Positions 1-9,210 of a stretch of DNA of 64,000 bases are shown one piece after another. Within the stretch, counting starts at the first letter, position 1; every line of letters starts with the position of its first letter. The stretch comes from Vespula vulgaris (Eukaryota; Arthropoda; Insecta; Hymenoptera; Vespidae). The notes beneath the pieces were generated by a model that had not been told where the DNA came from, searched no databases, and saw only the letters and a program-made list of their open reading frames with translations. The DNA lies in the NCBI RefSeq assembly GCF_905475345.1, contig NC_066586.1, positions 10,921,400-10,985,399 of the forward strand, in the 5' to 3' direction. Position numbers and translations under genes: made by a program.

Positions 1-2010
1 TATAAATTTATGTATAATATATAAATATAATTATATTAAATATGTAATTATCATATAATTTATGTTCGTTAAATTTACGTTTCGTTCTTTTTTTTTATAT
101 TTTCATATATATTTTTTAATGTTTTAAGATTTCTAAATTCTTCAAGAATCGTGTTGAAATCTTTGATAAGCTTTATTCAAGCATTAGCTTTTATTTTATT
201 TATTACAGTCAATTTGTTTATACTCAATTTCATTCTTATATTTTTTTATTAATCTTAAGAGAATGTTTTCTTCTTTTAACGTAAAATTAAAAGATCTTTT
301 AATTATCTTTTCTTTTTTTTTTTTTAAGTATCTTCTCATATGTCTCCATGATTCTTTGGTATTTTTATTGCACTTACCTATACACACTATTAACATATAA
401 ATGAACATATGAAATCAACAAACTTGTAATAATTTTTGTTAGGGAATATTTTGATAGATTATCATGAAATTAACAAAATTTGTTTCATGCTAACCAACAT
501 TCTTTGATTAATGTTCACTTGATCTACGGACGATACAATGCAAAATATGTTAAACAAGATTACCAATGAGCTTTAGTTTGAAAATTCTGAATTTAACATT
601 TACAGCGAGTTATAGGAATCTAAAATATTTTATGAGATTGACTGCATAACGTTTATTAGAATGAAAAACTATTTGATTATGTGATGTAAACTGTGACAAT
701 TCTTAAAGGGCAATAGTAATTACATCTAGATGGCGTAAACATTATTGCACGTCTAGATGAGAAAACTCATCTACATTTTGAGAATTTTGATTTCCAATAC
801 GCGAACCAATAGAGATTTACGAAAATCTTCTTTGTTCATTCAAATTAGTTCGTTATAGTTAGTAATCGAATCGCATTGAATCTAAACAAATGACGACAAT
901 TTCAAACTCTTCGAATATGATTCGAAACTTAATATAGTTAATATAGATTTTGAATTTTTGATAAGTCATGAATCTTTTTTCAAGCAACCATGAATTTACA
1001 TAATGAGATCTCGGATACTTCAAACCGTTTTGCATCTGTATCGTAATTTCGAACATAATTTTAAGTTTATAATTCTTAATGATTTTGATAAATCTAGAAT
1101 ATATTGTCACTTATATTGTATCAGCGAATGGATTTTTTGCGCGCAATATATTAAATCTTATACCATTACTAATTTTTATTACTTGTTTAGTAACAAGGTA
1201 TTATTTAAAATTCTTTAATCCACTTATTTTAGTATTCTGAATACAATTCATAAAACTATTATTACGAAAAGTTCGCGGTTTTTTTTTTTTACGAAACAAA
1301 TTAAAGTGAAAAAGAAAAAAATGTCGTAAATTGTTGAAATGGTTCTAATATTTATTTATCTTTGAAAATATAATTACTGTAATCTATATTATTATATTAT
1401 ATTATACACAATAGTACATTAATGTTAAGTAAATTTTTAAATATTTTATGTTAATGATATAGCTTGAACAAAAGTAATCAGAAAGCTTATAAAATATTTA
1501 TATTTATTTATATTGATATAAAATATTTATATCTATTTATATTGGATATTCACTCATCTAGCTTTTAAAATTTATCGAAACTTTTAAGACTTTGAAATGT
1601 ATGAATTAACCATCAAGATATTCAATAATTTTCGAAGTAATTAGAACTGTTTCAGCGTGTGTCCATTATCGATATAACAATGAAAGTGACAGAAGACTCG
1701 AGATTTATCAAGATTTTCAAGACTTCGTATGCTTCAAATCACATTCGAGGTAATTCAAATTTTTCAAAATTTGAATTCACTAAAACAAATGAAACAGATT
1801 CGAAGCAAAATGTTTAAGATCTTATCGCTAGTTATAGTCAATCAAGTATTATTACGTTCACGAGTCGTACTAAACTATTATATGTACTGTTAACTGGTAG
1901 TATGACTCAGAAATTAAGCATTTTTGGATCTAAAGATATTGATAGACTTTTAGATTTTTTTTTTCTATATATGAGGAATCAATTTCTGAAATTTTATTAT
2001 ATCCTGTGTG
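1..2010. other. AT-rich intergenic DNA, no gene recognised
   Basis: The stretch is very AT-rich. Its open frames are short (about 70-85 codons), low in complexity, and match no family I know. Visible structures are an 8-bp inverted repeat with an AAAA loop at 754-773 and a short tandem duplication at 1489-1547. It could hold distal regulatory DNA or an unrecognised non-coding transcript, but nothing in the sequence shows either. Confidence 0.6.
1489..1547. repeat. Two-copy tandem duplication, unit about 29 bp
   Basis: Two adjacent AT-rich units begin at 1489 and 1518. Both start ATAAAATATTTATAT and continue with TTATATTG, differing by a substitution and a one-base length change. This looks like a small local duplication with no visible function. 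Confidence 0.75.
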
Positions 2011-2117
2011 CATAAGTCATTGTTTATATTTTTTTAACGATTTGAAATAAAATACTCTTAATACCAATTAGAAGAAATATAAATAAGAACTACTTATTAA
2101 TTGTATGGAAAAATTGA
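2011..2117. repeat. Dispersed repeat, copy 1 (partner at 5022-5126)
   Basis: This segment aligns in direct orientation with 5022-5126. Both begin CATAAGT, share the 16-mer TTAATACCAATTAGAA, and continue through AGAAC and ATTGTAT. Small indels lie between the conserved blocks. The two copies bracket the BTB gene. They may be old copies of a non-autonomous element or the remains of a segmental duplication. No terminal repeats or target-site duplication were found. Confidence 0.65.
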
Positions 2118-2148
2118 AATTGCAGAACATAAAATTATAGAAAAGAAA

Positions 2149-2154
2149 TTTATT
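2149..2154 (-). terminator. Likely poly(A) signal of the BTB gene
   Basis: TTTATT on the plus strand reads AATAAA on the minus strand, about 60 bases downstream of the BTB stop codon. A second AT-rich candidate lies a few bases further on. Cleavage here would end the transcript near dispersed-repeat copy 1. Confidence 0.45.
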
Positions 2155-2211
2155 TAATTTTATTCATATCGATTTAATACACTAAGATTTTGATAAAACA
2201 ATAAAGTATTT

Positions 2212-3126
2212 TTAGCCCATGAAGTAATCCAATATTTTTGCTACTATATTTGGATATTTCTTTATATCTTCATATTCCTTGCTTGAATGAATAATGGTCT
2301 TGTTGTGCGCTATATATTGAAGACAAAGTAATTCTAGATCATGCATATGTAATTTATCTGCAATAACAAGAGTGTCGAATACATTCTCTTCGTTCATTTG
2401 TTTGATCAAAGCACCTTTACATAATTTTACCAAATCTAATATGTTATACATGTCAGCTATAAAAATAAGTTCACTTGCAATATTATCTAAATCTTCAAGT
2501 CTATTAGTATATATATAAGACAACATAGAAGTACATGTTCCTTTTGTTAAATCAGTTATATAAACTCTGTCTTCTTTCTGTTCCTTCATTCCAAATGTGA
2601 ACATATTTTCAAATACAGGACTATGTGCTCCAAGTATACATTTGTGCACAGGATATACTGAATCTTCAACGCATATTGTTAAATCGCTTAATTCAGAATT
2701 AAAATGTAATGAACTTATATGTCTCATTATTTCTCGTATATGTTTTATCTTGAAATTGGGCAATTGTTTAGTTACAGGAAGCATATGAGTGACTTTAAGT
2801 GACAGATCAAATTTGCTGTAAAATGAAGACAAGTTTTGATATATGATTGATTTATTGGTCCCATTTATAATCTGTGTCTTTTGACAACAATCTAACAAAG
2901 AATATACAACATTTAAATATCCGCCATATTGTTTCTCGTCAAAATCAAATTGTAAAGTTAGATTACGACCAGTATGCTCCATCGTAGCTGTATATGTACA
3001 AGATGGTAATAGAAACACGGGTGACATTAATATTGTATTAGAATGAAATTGTTGAACAGGCCACAAAAATTGTGGATTTTCATATTTCATAAATGTAGTT
3101 TCTATATAATAAGTATTTCCTTCCAT
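2212..3126 (-). CDS. SPOP-like MATH/BTB-domain protein, intronless
   Basis: A single open frame of 304 residues with ATG at 3126-3124 and stop TAA at 2214-2212. Residues about 138-240 form a clear BTB/POZ domain: SDLTICVED near 147, the hallmark HKCILGAHSPVF at 161-172, FENMF, then a conserved SYIYTNRLEDL stretch. Residues 240-304 resemble the BACK-like tail of SPOP/TDPOZ proteins. Residues 1-130 look like a degraded MATH domain; GGYLNVVYSLLDC resembles the YLSLYLLLVSC block of SPOP. In this family MATH binds substrate and BTB binds Cullin-3, giving a ubiquitin-ligase adaptor; that role is inferred here. There is no signal peptide or membrane segment. The lack of introns fits either a lineage-specific TDPOZ-type paralogue or an old retrocopy. 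It has its own AT-rich flanks and no operon-like neighbour. The BTB call is firm; the substrate is unknown. Confidence 0.85.
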   Translation of the reverse strand: MEGNTYYIETTFMKYENPQFLWPVQQFHSNTILMSPVFLLPSCTYTATMEHTGRNLTLQFDFDEKQYGGYLNVVYSLLDCCQKTQIINGTNKSIIYQNLSSFYSKFDLSLKVTHMLPVTKQLPNFKIKHIREIMRHISSLHFNSELSDLTICVEDSVYPVHKCILGAHSPVFENMFTFGMKEQKEDRVYITDLTKGTCTSMLSYIYTNRLEDLDNIASELIFIADMYNILDLVKLCKGALIKQMNEENVFDTLVIADKLHMHDLELLCLQYIAHNKTIIHSSKEYEDIKKYPNIVAKILDYFMG

Positions 3127-5021
3127 TTTTTCAACTAATATCTCAATAAGGTAAAAAAATCTTGATTAAATAGCCCTAAAACACGCATCGTATAAAAAAA
3201 AATGAAATTATTATGTCTATCAAGAGTATGGCTATACAAGTAACCCCTTTATAATATGGTATTCCTACATGATATTATTTTACTTTTGTAAAACGTTCTG
3301 TATGTATGAGTATTTCGTTAATAGCTGTGTTATAGCTACTTTTTGTTCGTTAAAGAAATAAAATAAAAATTTGAAAATTATTTTATTCGGCTTTTAATAG
3401 TTAAAAAAAAAAGTAGTATAATTTTCTTAATTTTTGAAACTTAAGCCTATTTTTTGTTTTAATTCATTGTTTTGTACAACGAATTCGTATAATATATTTT
3501 CTAGGAACTTAGTTTTACATGGGAGTTACTTGTCATATATACGTATATATATATATGTAAAAATGTATACGTACGAGAACACGTTTGTTTAGCAGGATTT
3601 TGCATACACGTAGAGAACAATAAAATGAAACATATTACAAAATGTCTTCATTTGTACAGGATTATTATTTGTTGGCTGTTTTTCATTAAATAATGTTTGC
3701 ATGATCGATTTTCATTTAAGGTTATAACTGTGGCGAACTTGATTCGCTACAAAGTGTTTTTATTTGTAAATGTGGCTTTAGGTCATTAGAATATAAAATA
3801 AAAATGAATACTACAAATTTATTATTGCAAAAATAATTAAATAATTTAAGAAAATTTCAAAAAAGATATGTTATAGTGATAGATCATGTATGTTATTTAG
3901 TAATTTATATTAAATGAATCTATATAAGCTAAATATTTATTATAAAGATATAAGCAAATTAGAATTTTATATACACTAAAAAAGCTTATAAAACAGTAAG
4001 AAGAAAAGAATCTATATATTATAATTTATGTACAATACAATTAAAATATATACGAGCCGTTTTTCTATAAATGATATAAGTCCAATCGAAAAAGTGAATT
4101 AAAACTAATTTTAGCGATAGATACTCAGAGATAAATTTCTCTTTTTTATATTTGTAACAAAATCAATATAGTACAATTTTTACGAATTAGTCAAAAGAAA
4201 CTTAAAAATGAAATTATAAGAATGATTTTTTTTGAAACTGGTATAAACCTATTCATTAATTATGTTTGTGGAACATAAGAGCTTATGACTGATTCTGGCC
4301 TAATTAAAAAATACTATATATTTTATAAAAACATTCAGAATGTTACAGCTCAAGAACATATTATAACTTATAGTGACATGTGGAATATCAAAATATTTGA
4401 GCAAAATAATAATATTACTATTATATACTAATTCAAAATTTATAGTAGTAGATAAATACAATGATATGATAAGTTCATTACCTTATGTATCTCCTGTCCA
4501 CCATGAATATTTAGGACACTTTGTATGAAGCCAAATGAAGACTAAAAGATGAATAAGAGTTATTAATATTATCCTTAATATTATCCACGATGTACTTTCA
4601 TTTTTTTAAAGTTGTTTCCCCATTAAACTTATAATAGTACTCTCAAAAATATTTATCAAATGAATAAATTTTTATGTTCAATACATCTTTATTTTATAAT
4701 TGTCATTATTTATTTTAGAATCAAGTTTCAAAAAGTTTTTCTTAATTATAATATAAATTTAAATTTGATATTCACGATTTTCACTTTTTTTTTGAAAATG
4801 CAATTAACAAAAACAGTTGTACTTTGAGAATATTTATAAAAATGGTCACACATAATAAAATTAAGCATATTTGAAATTTTAAAAGCATAAAACAAGCTTA
4901 TTAGCACATTTAACAATATTTTAAATATTTTAAAATACAAAACATTAAATATTTCGGCATAAAGATCGGATATGTACCGTTTAAAAAACGGCTCATATAT
5001 ACATATATATATGTATATATA
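3127..5021. other. Intergenic region between BTB gene and PSME3IP1
   Basis: AT-rich DNA with no convincing coding frame; the longest candidate (4746-5024, minus) is low-complexity and starts inside a TA repeat. The 5' end (about 3127-3300) should hold the BTB promoter. A pair of inverted arms lies at 4047-4064 and 4983-5001. Confidence 0.55.
4047..5001. repeat. Possible inverted-repeat pair (MITE-like arms)
   Basis: Position 4047-4064 reads TATATACGAGCCGTTTTT. The reverse complement of 4983-5001 begins TATATATGAGCCGTTTTT, one mismatch over 18 bases. The arms are about 0.95 kb apart and enclose AT-rich DNA without an ORF. This would fit a decayed non-autonomous DNA element, but no target-site duplication is visible and chance is possible in such AT-rich DNA. 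Confidence 0.3.
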
Positions 5022-5126
5022 CATAAGTTATTCATTGTTGATATTTCGTCAACAATTTAAAGTACTATTAATACCAATTAGAAAAAACGTAGATTAGAAC
5101 CATTTATCGATTGTATAGGAATGTAA
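5022..5126. repeat. Dispersed repeat, copy 2 (partner at 2011-2117)
   Basis: Direct-orientation partner of 2011-2117. It starts with CATAAGTTATT, contains TTAATACCAATTAGAA, and diverges from its partner after about 5126. The sequence downstream (5127-5420) is AT-rich DNA leading to the 3' end of PSME3IP1. Confidence 0.65.
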
Positions 5127-5420
5127 ATTTTTTGGTCGTCTTTGCTTAATACATTTATACCCCCATATAATTACATTCTTCATTCTTTAATTAATCTTAT
5201 TGTATTAACATATAATATATAGCTAAAATAAAAATAAAAATCACACGACCTTTTTAAGAGAATAATTCAATTTTTATATATCCACGCATCATATATTGGA
5301 ACTTTAATATTTTCAAAATTAAAAATTTAAGTTATGATTATATTTTCTGATTTCACAACTAGTTACAATAAAATGCCACTCATCTTATTATTTGAAAAAA
5401 AATTTACTTATACTTTCCAT

Positions 5421-6870
5421 TCAGCTTTTCTCCTTATCTTTTGCAGCTTCTATTTTACGTCCTAAAAGATCATATTTAGATTGATTTAACTCTGGATCTT
5501 GATCAGTATCTGAACTACAGTCACTATCGCTCGAATCATCATAAGAACCAAGTCCTGGTAAAATACCAATACATTTCATCCCTCCTGTATGATTTATCAT
5601 TGTGTTAGATAAACATGAATTTTTATTTTCCACAAGCATATTTGATTCGGCATTTAGTATTTGTGGATATTGTAAATGAGGGTCATCCTCCTTTGTTAAA
5701 GATTTATCTGGTTCTGGCGAAGACAATTTTCTTTTGACACCTTTGTTTTCACCTAAATTATTAATTCATGAGCAAATTTTTAACTGAATGTTTATATTAT
5801 ACTTCATAAGTTTTCATTCTGACTTACTCAACTTTGGTTTTTCTGACTTTTTCACAACTACACCTGCCAATAGTTTTAACTGTGAATTACGACCACTAAA
5901 AGATAAAGTAAATCTTTTAATAAAATTTTAAAGCAATTATTTAATTAACTTCTTTTTCACTTATCTTTTTTTGATTTGACATTGAAGAAATTATTAATTA
6001 TGAATAGAATTTGCAATAATTAATGTAATTATAACGATCAATTGAAATATAACAAATGTATTTTGATTTAATATTTTACCTGCTACTACAAATATTCTTG
6101 TTGGTGGTCTGAGGTTTTTTTAATTCTTGTTTTAATCTTTCATCTAATGACTTTTCTTGTAAAGAAGCAACAGCAGCTTTGAAATCACGCATTTCTTTTT
6201 CTTCTTCAAGATTTTTTTTACGCTCTTCTTCTAACTTGGTCCTATCAACCAAATCTAAAAATTCCACTTCATCATCATCCAATCCTTTTATCATATTTTC
6301 TGGAAAACAATAATAATAATGTTGTTTCTAATAAATTTAATTTGATAAAAAATAATTTCAGCTTACTAAGTTTATGCGCTTCTTCATATTCTGCATCTCT
6401 TTTGTTTTTTTGTTCTTGCAATCGTTCGTACAAAGATCTAGGATCATATGATTCTTCAGGAGGTTCTAAAAAGTAAATTTTATATTATCGTATTTATCAG
6501 ACTTTTATAACCACGTGTCTTATATATTCTTTTATTTGAAAAATATGATAAAATATTAATCATTTTACTGTTATATTATAAATATTTTGCGAGAATACAA
6601 TTGAAGAGAAAAAGAATATATTTACTAATAGTTTAAATATTTTATATTGACTTTAAAATTCTAATTTTTTCTTATAGTTTTGTTTCATTACATAGAATTA
6701 ACAGACTACTTAAATTTGATAGGCATGACACTTGATAAATAAAGAACAGTTGAATAACTTATACGATAATAACCTAAAGGTTGGTCAGCTGTTCGTACAC
6801 GGTCCCATTCTTCTTGTCTTATTCTCCTTTGCTCCGCTATTTCAGCTTCTGATATAAATCCAGAACTCAT
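5421..6870 (-). CDS. PSME3IP1: PSME3-interacting protein (FAM192A/NIP30) orthologue
   Basis: Five coding exons: 6870-6774, 6465-6367, 6299-6080, 5895-5828 and 5752-5421 (816 nt, 271 residues). All introns are GT-AG and the reading phases join cleanly. The protein opens MSSGFISEAEIAEQRR, close to the FVSEAELDERRKRR of human FAM192A. It continues with the near-invariant YDPRSLYERLQEQK, then KNMIKGLDDDEVEFLD and a charged coiled coil (the NIP30 domain), then QLKLLAGVVV. It ends with the family's acidic-serine signature CIGILPGLGSYDDSSDSD at about 222-239. The vertebrate protein binds the nuclear proteasome activator PSME3 (PA28-gamma) through its C-terminal region and affects its partners. A nuclear role is inferred here. 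Length is close to the vertebrate protein. The gene starts about 700 bp from the RpS7 start, head-to-head, so the two may share a promoter. Confidence 0.92.
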
Positions 6871-7572
6871 TTTTCACTATTTTAATGAAACAACGATAAG
6901 CATATATATTTATATAATGAAGAAGTTTTGATTCACATTCGGTTCGCGGTGTATAAACACCAATCATAATAAGCCGACCATAAAAAATTTCTTGCTTTGC
7001 AAGCTTATAATATGCGTAATTATATATCGAGTATGTATCCAAAAATAATCGTTTAACATATTAATATACAATTCATTATTGAGAAAACGTTTACATCCTA
7101 CACACTTCTTAATATTTTATAATATTTCGTAACCAGCTTTTTCTTTGTCGGTAGTGGTACTAAGCACAATTCAACGTAATACAATGAATAGTCCAAGTAT
7201 ATAATGTTCAAGATTAGTATCTAGAATAATAGGAATATGTTCCAGAAACGCGTTCATACTGCCATCTAGTAACCGTTACATTTGTGATCTATGTTCTTTG
7301 TACGATACTGACTATTCTGTTCACATACATATAGACGTATTATAGAATAATACTTTTATAGTTTTGTAATATTTTCTATATAAATTTATTTTGATAGATA
7401 GAAAAGGAAATATATTTACTAATTACTATAAAGATTTTTTATAGAAGTTCGTAAAAATATATTCATATACTATTGGCTGATATTTTGCTCTCGATAAATC
7501 CACCAATCCTGAGCATATGTTAAAAGATGAGCAAATCATACTTGTATGGAAGTTGCATATCTATGTTTCATT
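6871..7572. promoter_or_regulatory. Shared head-to-head promoter region, PSME3IP1 / RpS7
   Basis: About 700 bp separates the PSME3IP1 start codon (minus) from the inferred RpS7 transcription start (plus). No clear TATA box was seen for either gene. Both look widely expressed, so a bidirectional promoter is plausible. The short frames inside (such as 6842-7042, minus) are not credible genes. Confidence 0.5.
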
Positions 7573-7614
7573 CTTTCTTCCGCTTCTCTTTCATGCGGTC
7601 GTGAAGCCGTCAAG
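7571..7614 (+). promoter_or_regulatory. RpS7: RpS7 TCT/TOP-type start and non-coding first exon
   Basis: The pyrimidine run TTCTTTCTTCCGCTTCTCTT matches the TCT initiator and 5' terminal oligopyrimidine tract of animal ribosomal-protein genes, with C7573 as a likely +1. The exon ends CAAG at 7614 before a strong GTACGT donor. It contains an ATG at 7593 followed by a stop after three codons (ATG CGG TCG TGA), an unusual mini-uORF if transcription really starts upstream of it. Confidence 0.6.
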
Positions 7615-7950
7615 GTACGTGCTTTTTAGAGCTTCTTTCTGATTTAACAGAAAAGTTTAAAAAAGAATGTTAAATTACTTTGTGAATGTGATTAAAAATT
7701 CCTTAAAGTGATATGGAAGTGAATATTTTTCGCAGATGACATGCTCAGCAAGTTGATACCGATGGATGTTGCATACCGTGTGACATCCGAAAGATTTTAG
7801 TTTGATAATATATCGTCGTTTTGAAGTGTTATCTAGTGATTTAAAAAGATTATTATTAGACTTTTTAATATTTTATTGCAGTAGTAAAGTTAGTTTTAAA
7901 TCAGTGGTGTAAAATTTGCATCAATAGTAACATAACCTAATTATTTTCAG
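7615..7950 (+). other. RpS7: RpS7 5'-leader intron
   Basis: Donor GTACGT at 7615 and acceptor TTATTTTCAG ending at 7950, so the intron abuts the start codon. An intron at this place is common in insect ribosomal-protein genes. It contains a 6-bp hairpin (GGATGT 7764-7769 with ACATCC 7783-7788). I could not assign complete C/D or H/ACA snoRNA boxes. Confidence 0.7.
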
Positions 7951-8944
7951 ATGTTCACGGCAAACGCTAAAATTATAAAAAGCGGTGGCGCTGAGCCCGA
8001 TCAGTTTGAAGCTAGTATTTCACAAGCTCTTTTGGAGCTAGAAATGAATAGTGATTTAAAATCACAACTGAGAGAGCTTTATATCACTAAAGCGAGAGAA
8101 ATCGAGACCAATAATAAGAAGGTAAAATATTTTTTGATACAACTATCTCACGTACAAATTTCCTTTATATGTATATACGTGATACGTAAGAAAAGGTCGA
8201 AACGCTTAATTTTTATGAAATTGATTGATGTTTACTTTCATTTTAGTCGATTATTATTTATGTACCGATGCCAAAGTTGAAAGCATTCCAGAAGATTCAT
8301 ACAAGGCTGGTACGTGAATTAGAAAAGAAGTTCTCGGGTAAACATGTCATGTTTGTAGGTGAAAGAAAAATCTTACCTAAACCAACAAGGAAAACTCGTA
8401 CAAAGAATAAGCAAAAGAGGCCAAGAAGGTGATATAATTATTTGTTAATTATATCAGTGCAAATACAATTATTTATAAACATTTTTATATTGATATCGTT
8501 GTCTTATGAAAATACATTGCTCAAATTTTGTGTAATCTAATAGAATGTTATATATGCATTAACATTAAATATATGACATTGTTTAACTTTATAGCCGTAC
8601 ATTAACCGCTGTATATGATGCTCTTTTGGAAGATTTGGTATATCCAGTTGAAATAGTTGGTAAACGCATTCGTGTTAAAGCAGAAGGCAAGCAGTTGATC
8701 AAAGTGCATTTGGATAAGAATGAACAGACAAACATTGAGCATAAGGTATGTCTTCATGGTGTTAGTCGTGTGATTAAATCACACATAAAATACATATACA
8801 GATTGTATTGTCGTCATACATGTACCGCTATTTGCAATTTCAAAGATTCTTTGTTATTTTTTTTAGGTTGATACTTTTGCTTCTGTCTATAAGAAACTGA
8901 CGGGTCGGGATGTCACATTTGAATTTCCTGAATCTTATGTATGA
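7951..8944 (+). CDS. RpS7: 40S ribosomal protein S7 (eS7)
   Basis: Four coding exons: 7951-8121, 8247-8428, 8595-8745 and 8867-8944 (582 nt, 193 residues; the family is about 194). All introns are GT-AG and every junction keeps frame. The protein is collinear with Drosophila and human eS7: KIIKSGGAEPDQFE at the N-terminus, QALLELEMNSDLKSQLREL, then LVRELEKKFSGKHVMFVGER and KILPKPTRKTR, YDALLEDLVYPVEIVGKRIR, and a C-terminus ending KKLTGRDVTFEFPESYV. It is a structural protein of the small subunit that takes part in 18S rRNA maturation. The start follows directly after the leader-intron acceptor. Intron 3 begins inside an 11-bp inverted repeat (8430-8456) that could mask its 5' splice site. 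The 3' end faces the amine-oxidase-like gene. Confidence 0.97.
8430..8456 (+). promoter_or_regulatory. RpS7: Hairpin over the RpS7 intron-3 5' splice site
   Basis: TGATATAATTA (8430-8440) is the exact reverse complement of TAATTATATCA (8446-8456), with spacer TTTGT. The donor GT is at 8429-8430, so the U of the GU dinucleotide and the next intron bases lie in the stem. Most pairs are A-U, so stability is modest. Confidence 0.45.
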
Positions 8945-8954
8945 TTTCATAAAA

Positions 8955-8960
8955 AATAAA
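8955..8960 (+). terminator. RpS7: RpS7 poly(A) signal
   Basis: AATAAA lies ten bases after the stop codon, followed by GGTTATTG. This gives a very short 3' UTR, typical of ribosomal-protein mRNAs. Confidence 0.75.
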
Positions 8961-9162
8961 GGTTATTGAAATTATTTGATTTAGTTAGTAAATTTATATC
9001 ATCATTAATATTTGTCATATGCCATGTGTAAAAATGAAAGAAAAATGACTGCGTTTATTGCTAAACAAAAATATTGCATCATGGCTATTTCAGTGTGGAA
9101 CGATCTCTGGGTGATGAGGCTTTTTGATCTGTATCAAAAGTAAAACATCGAGATTTGTATAT

Positions 9163-9202
9163 TTTTTAAACAAAATATTTATTTTTAAACAAAATATTTA
9201 TT
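9163..9202 (-). terminator. Amine-oxidase gene 3' end: 19-bp tandem repeat with two AATAAA signals
   Basis: The 19-bp unit TTTTTAAACAAAATATTTA occurs twice without a mismatch (9163-9181 and 9182-9200). On the minus strand the sequence gives AATAAA at 9183-9178 and at 9202-9197, just beyond the stop codon of the amine-oxidase-like gene. The duplication therefore doubles the likely poly(A) signal. Confidence 0.6.
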
Positions 9203-9210
9203 AAAAAATA

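Noticed and set aside
7741..7790. Hairpin in the RpS7 leader intron as a snoRNA candidate
   Set aside because: A 6-bp stem only; C/D or H and ACA boxes are not convincingly placed.
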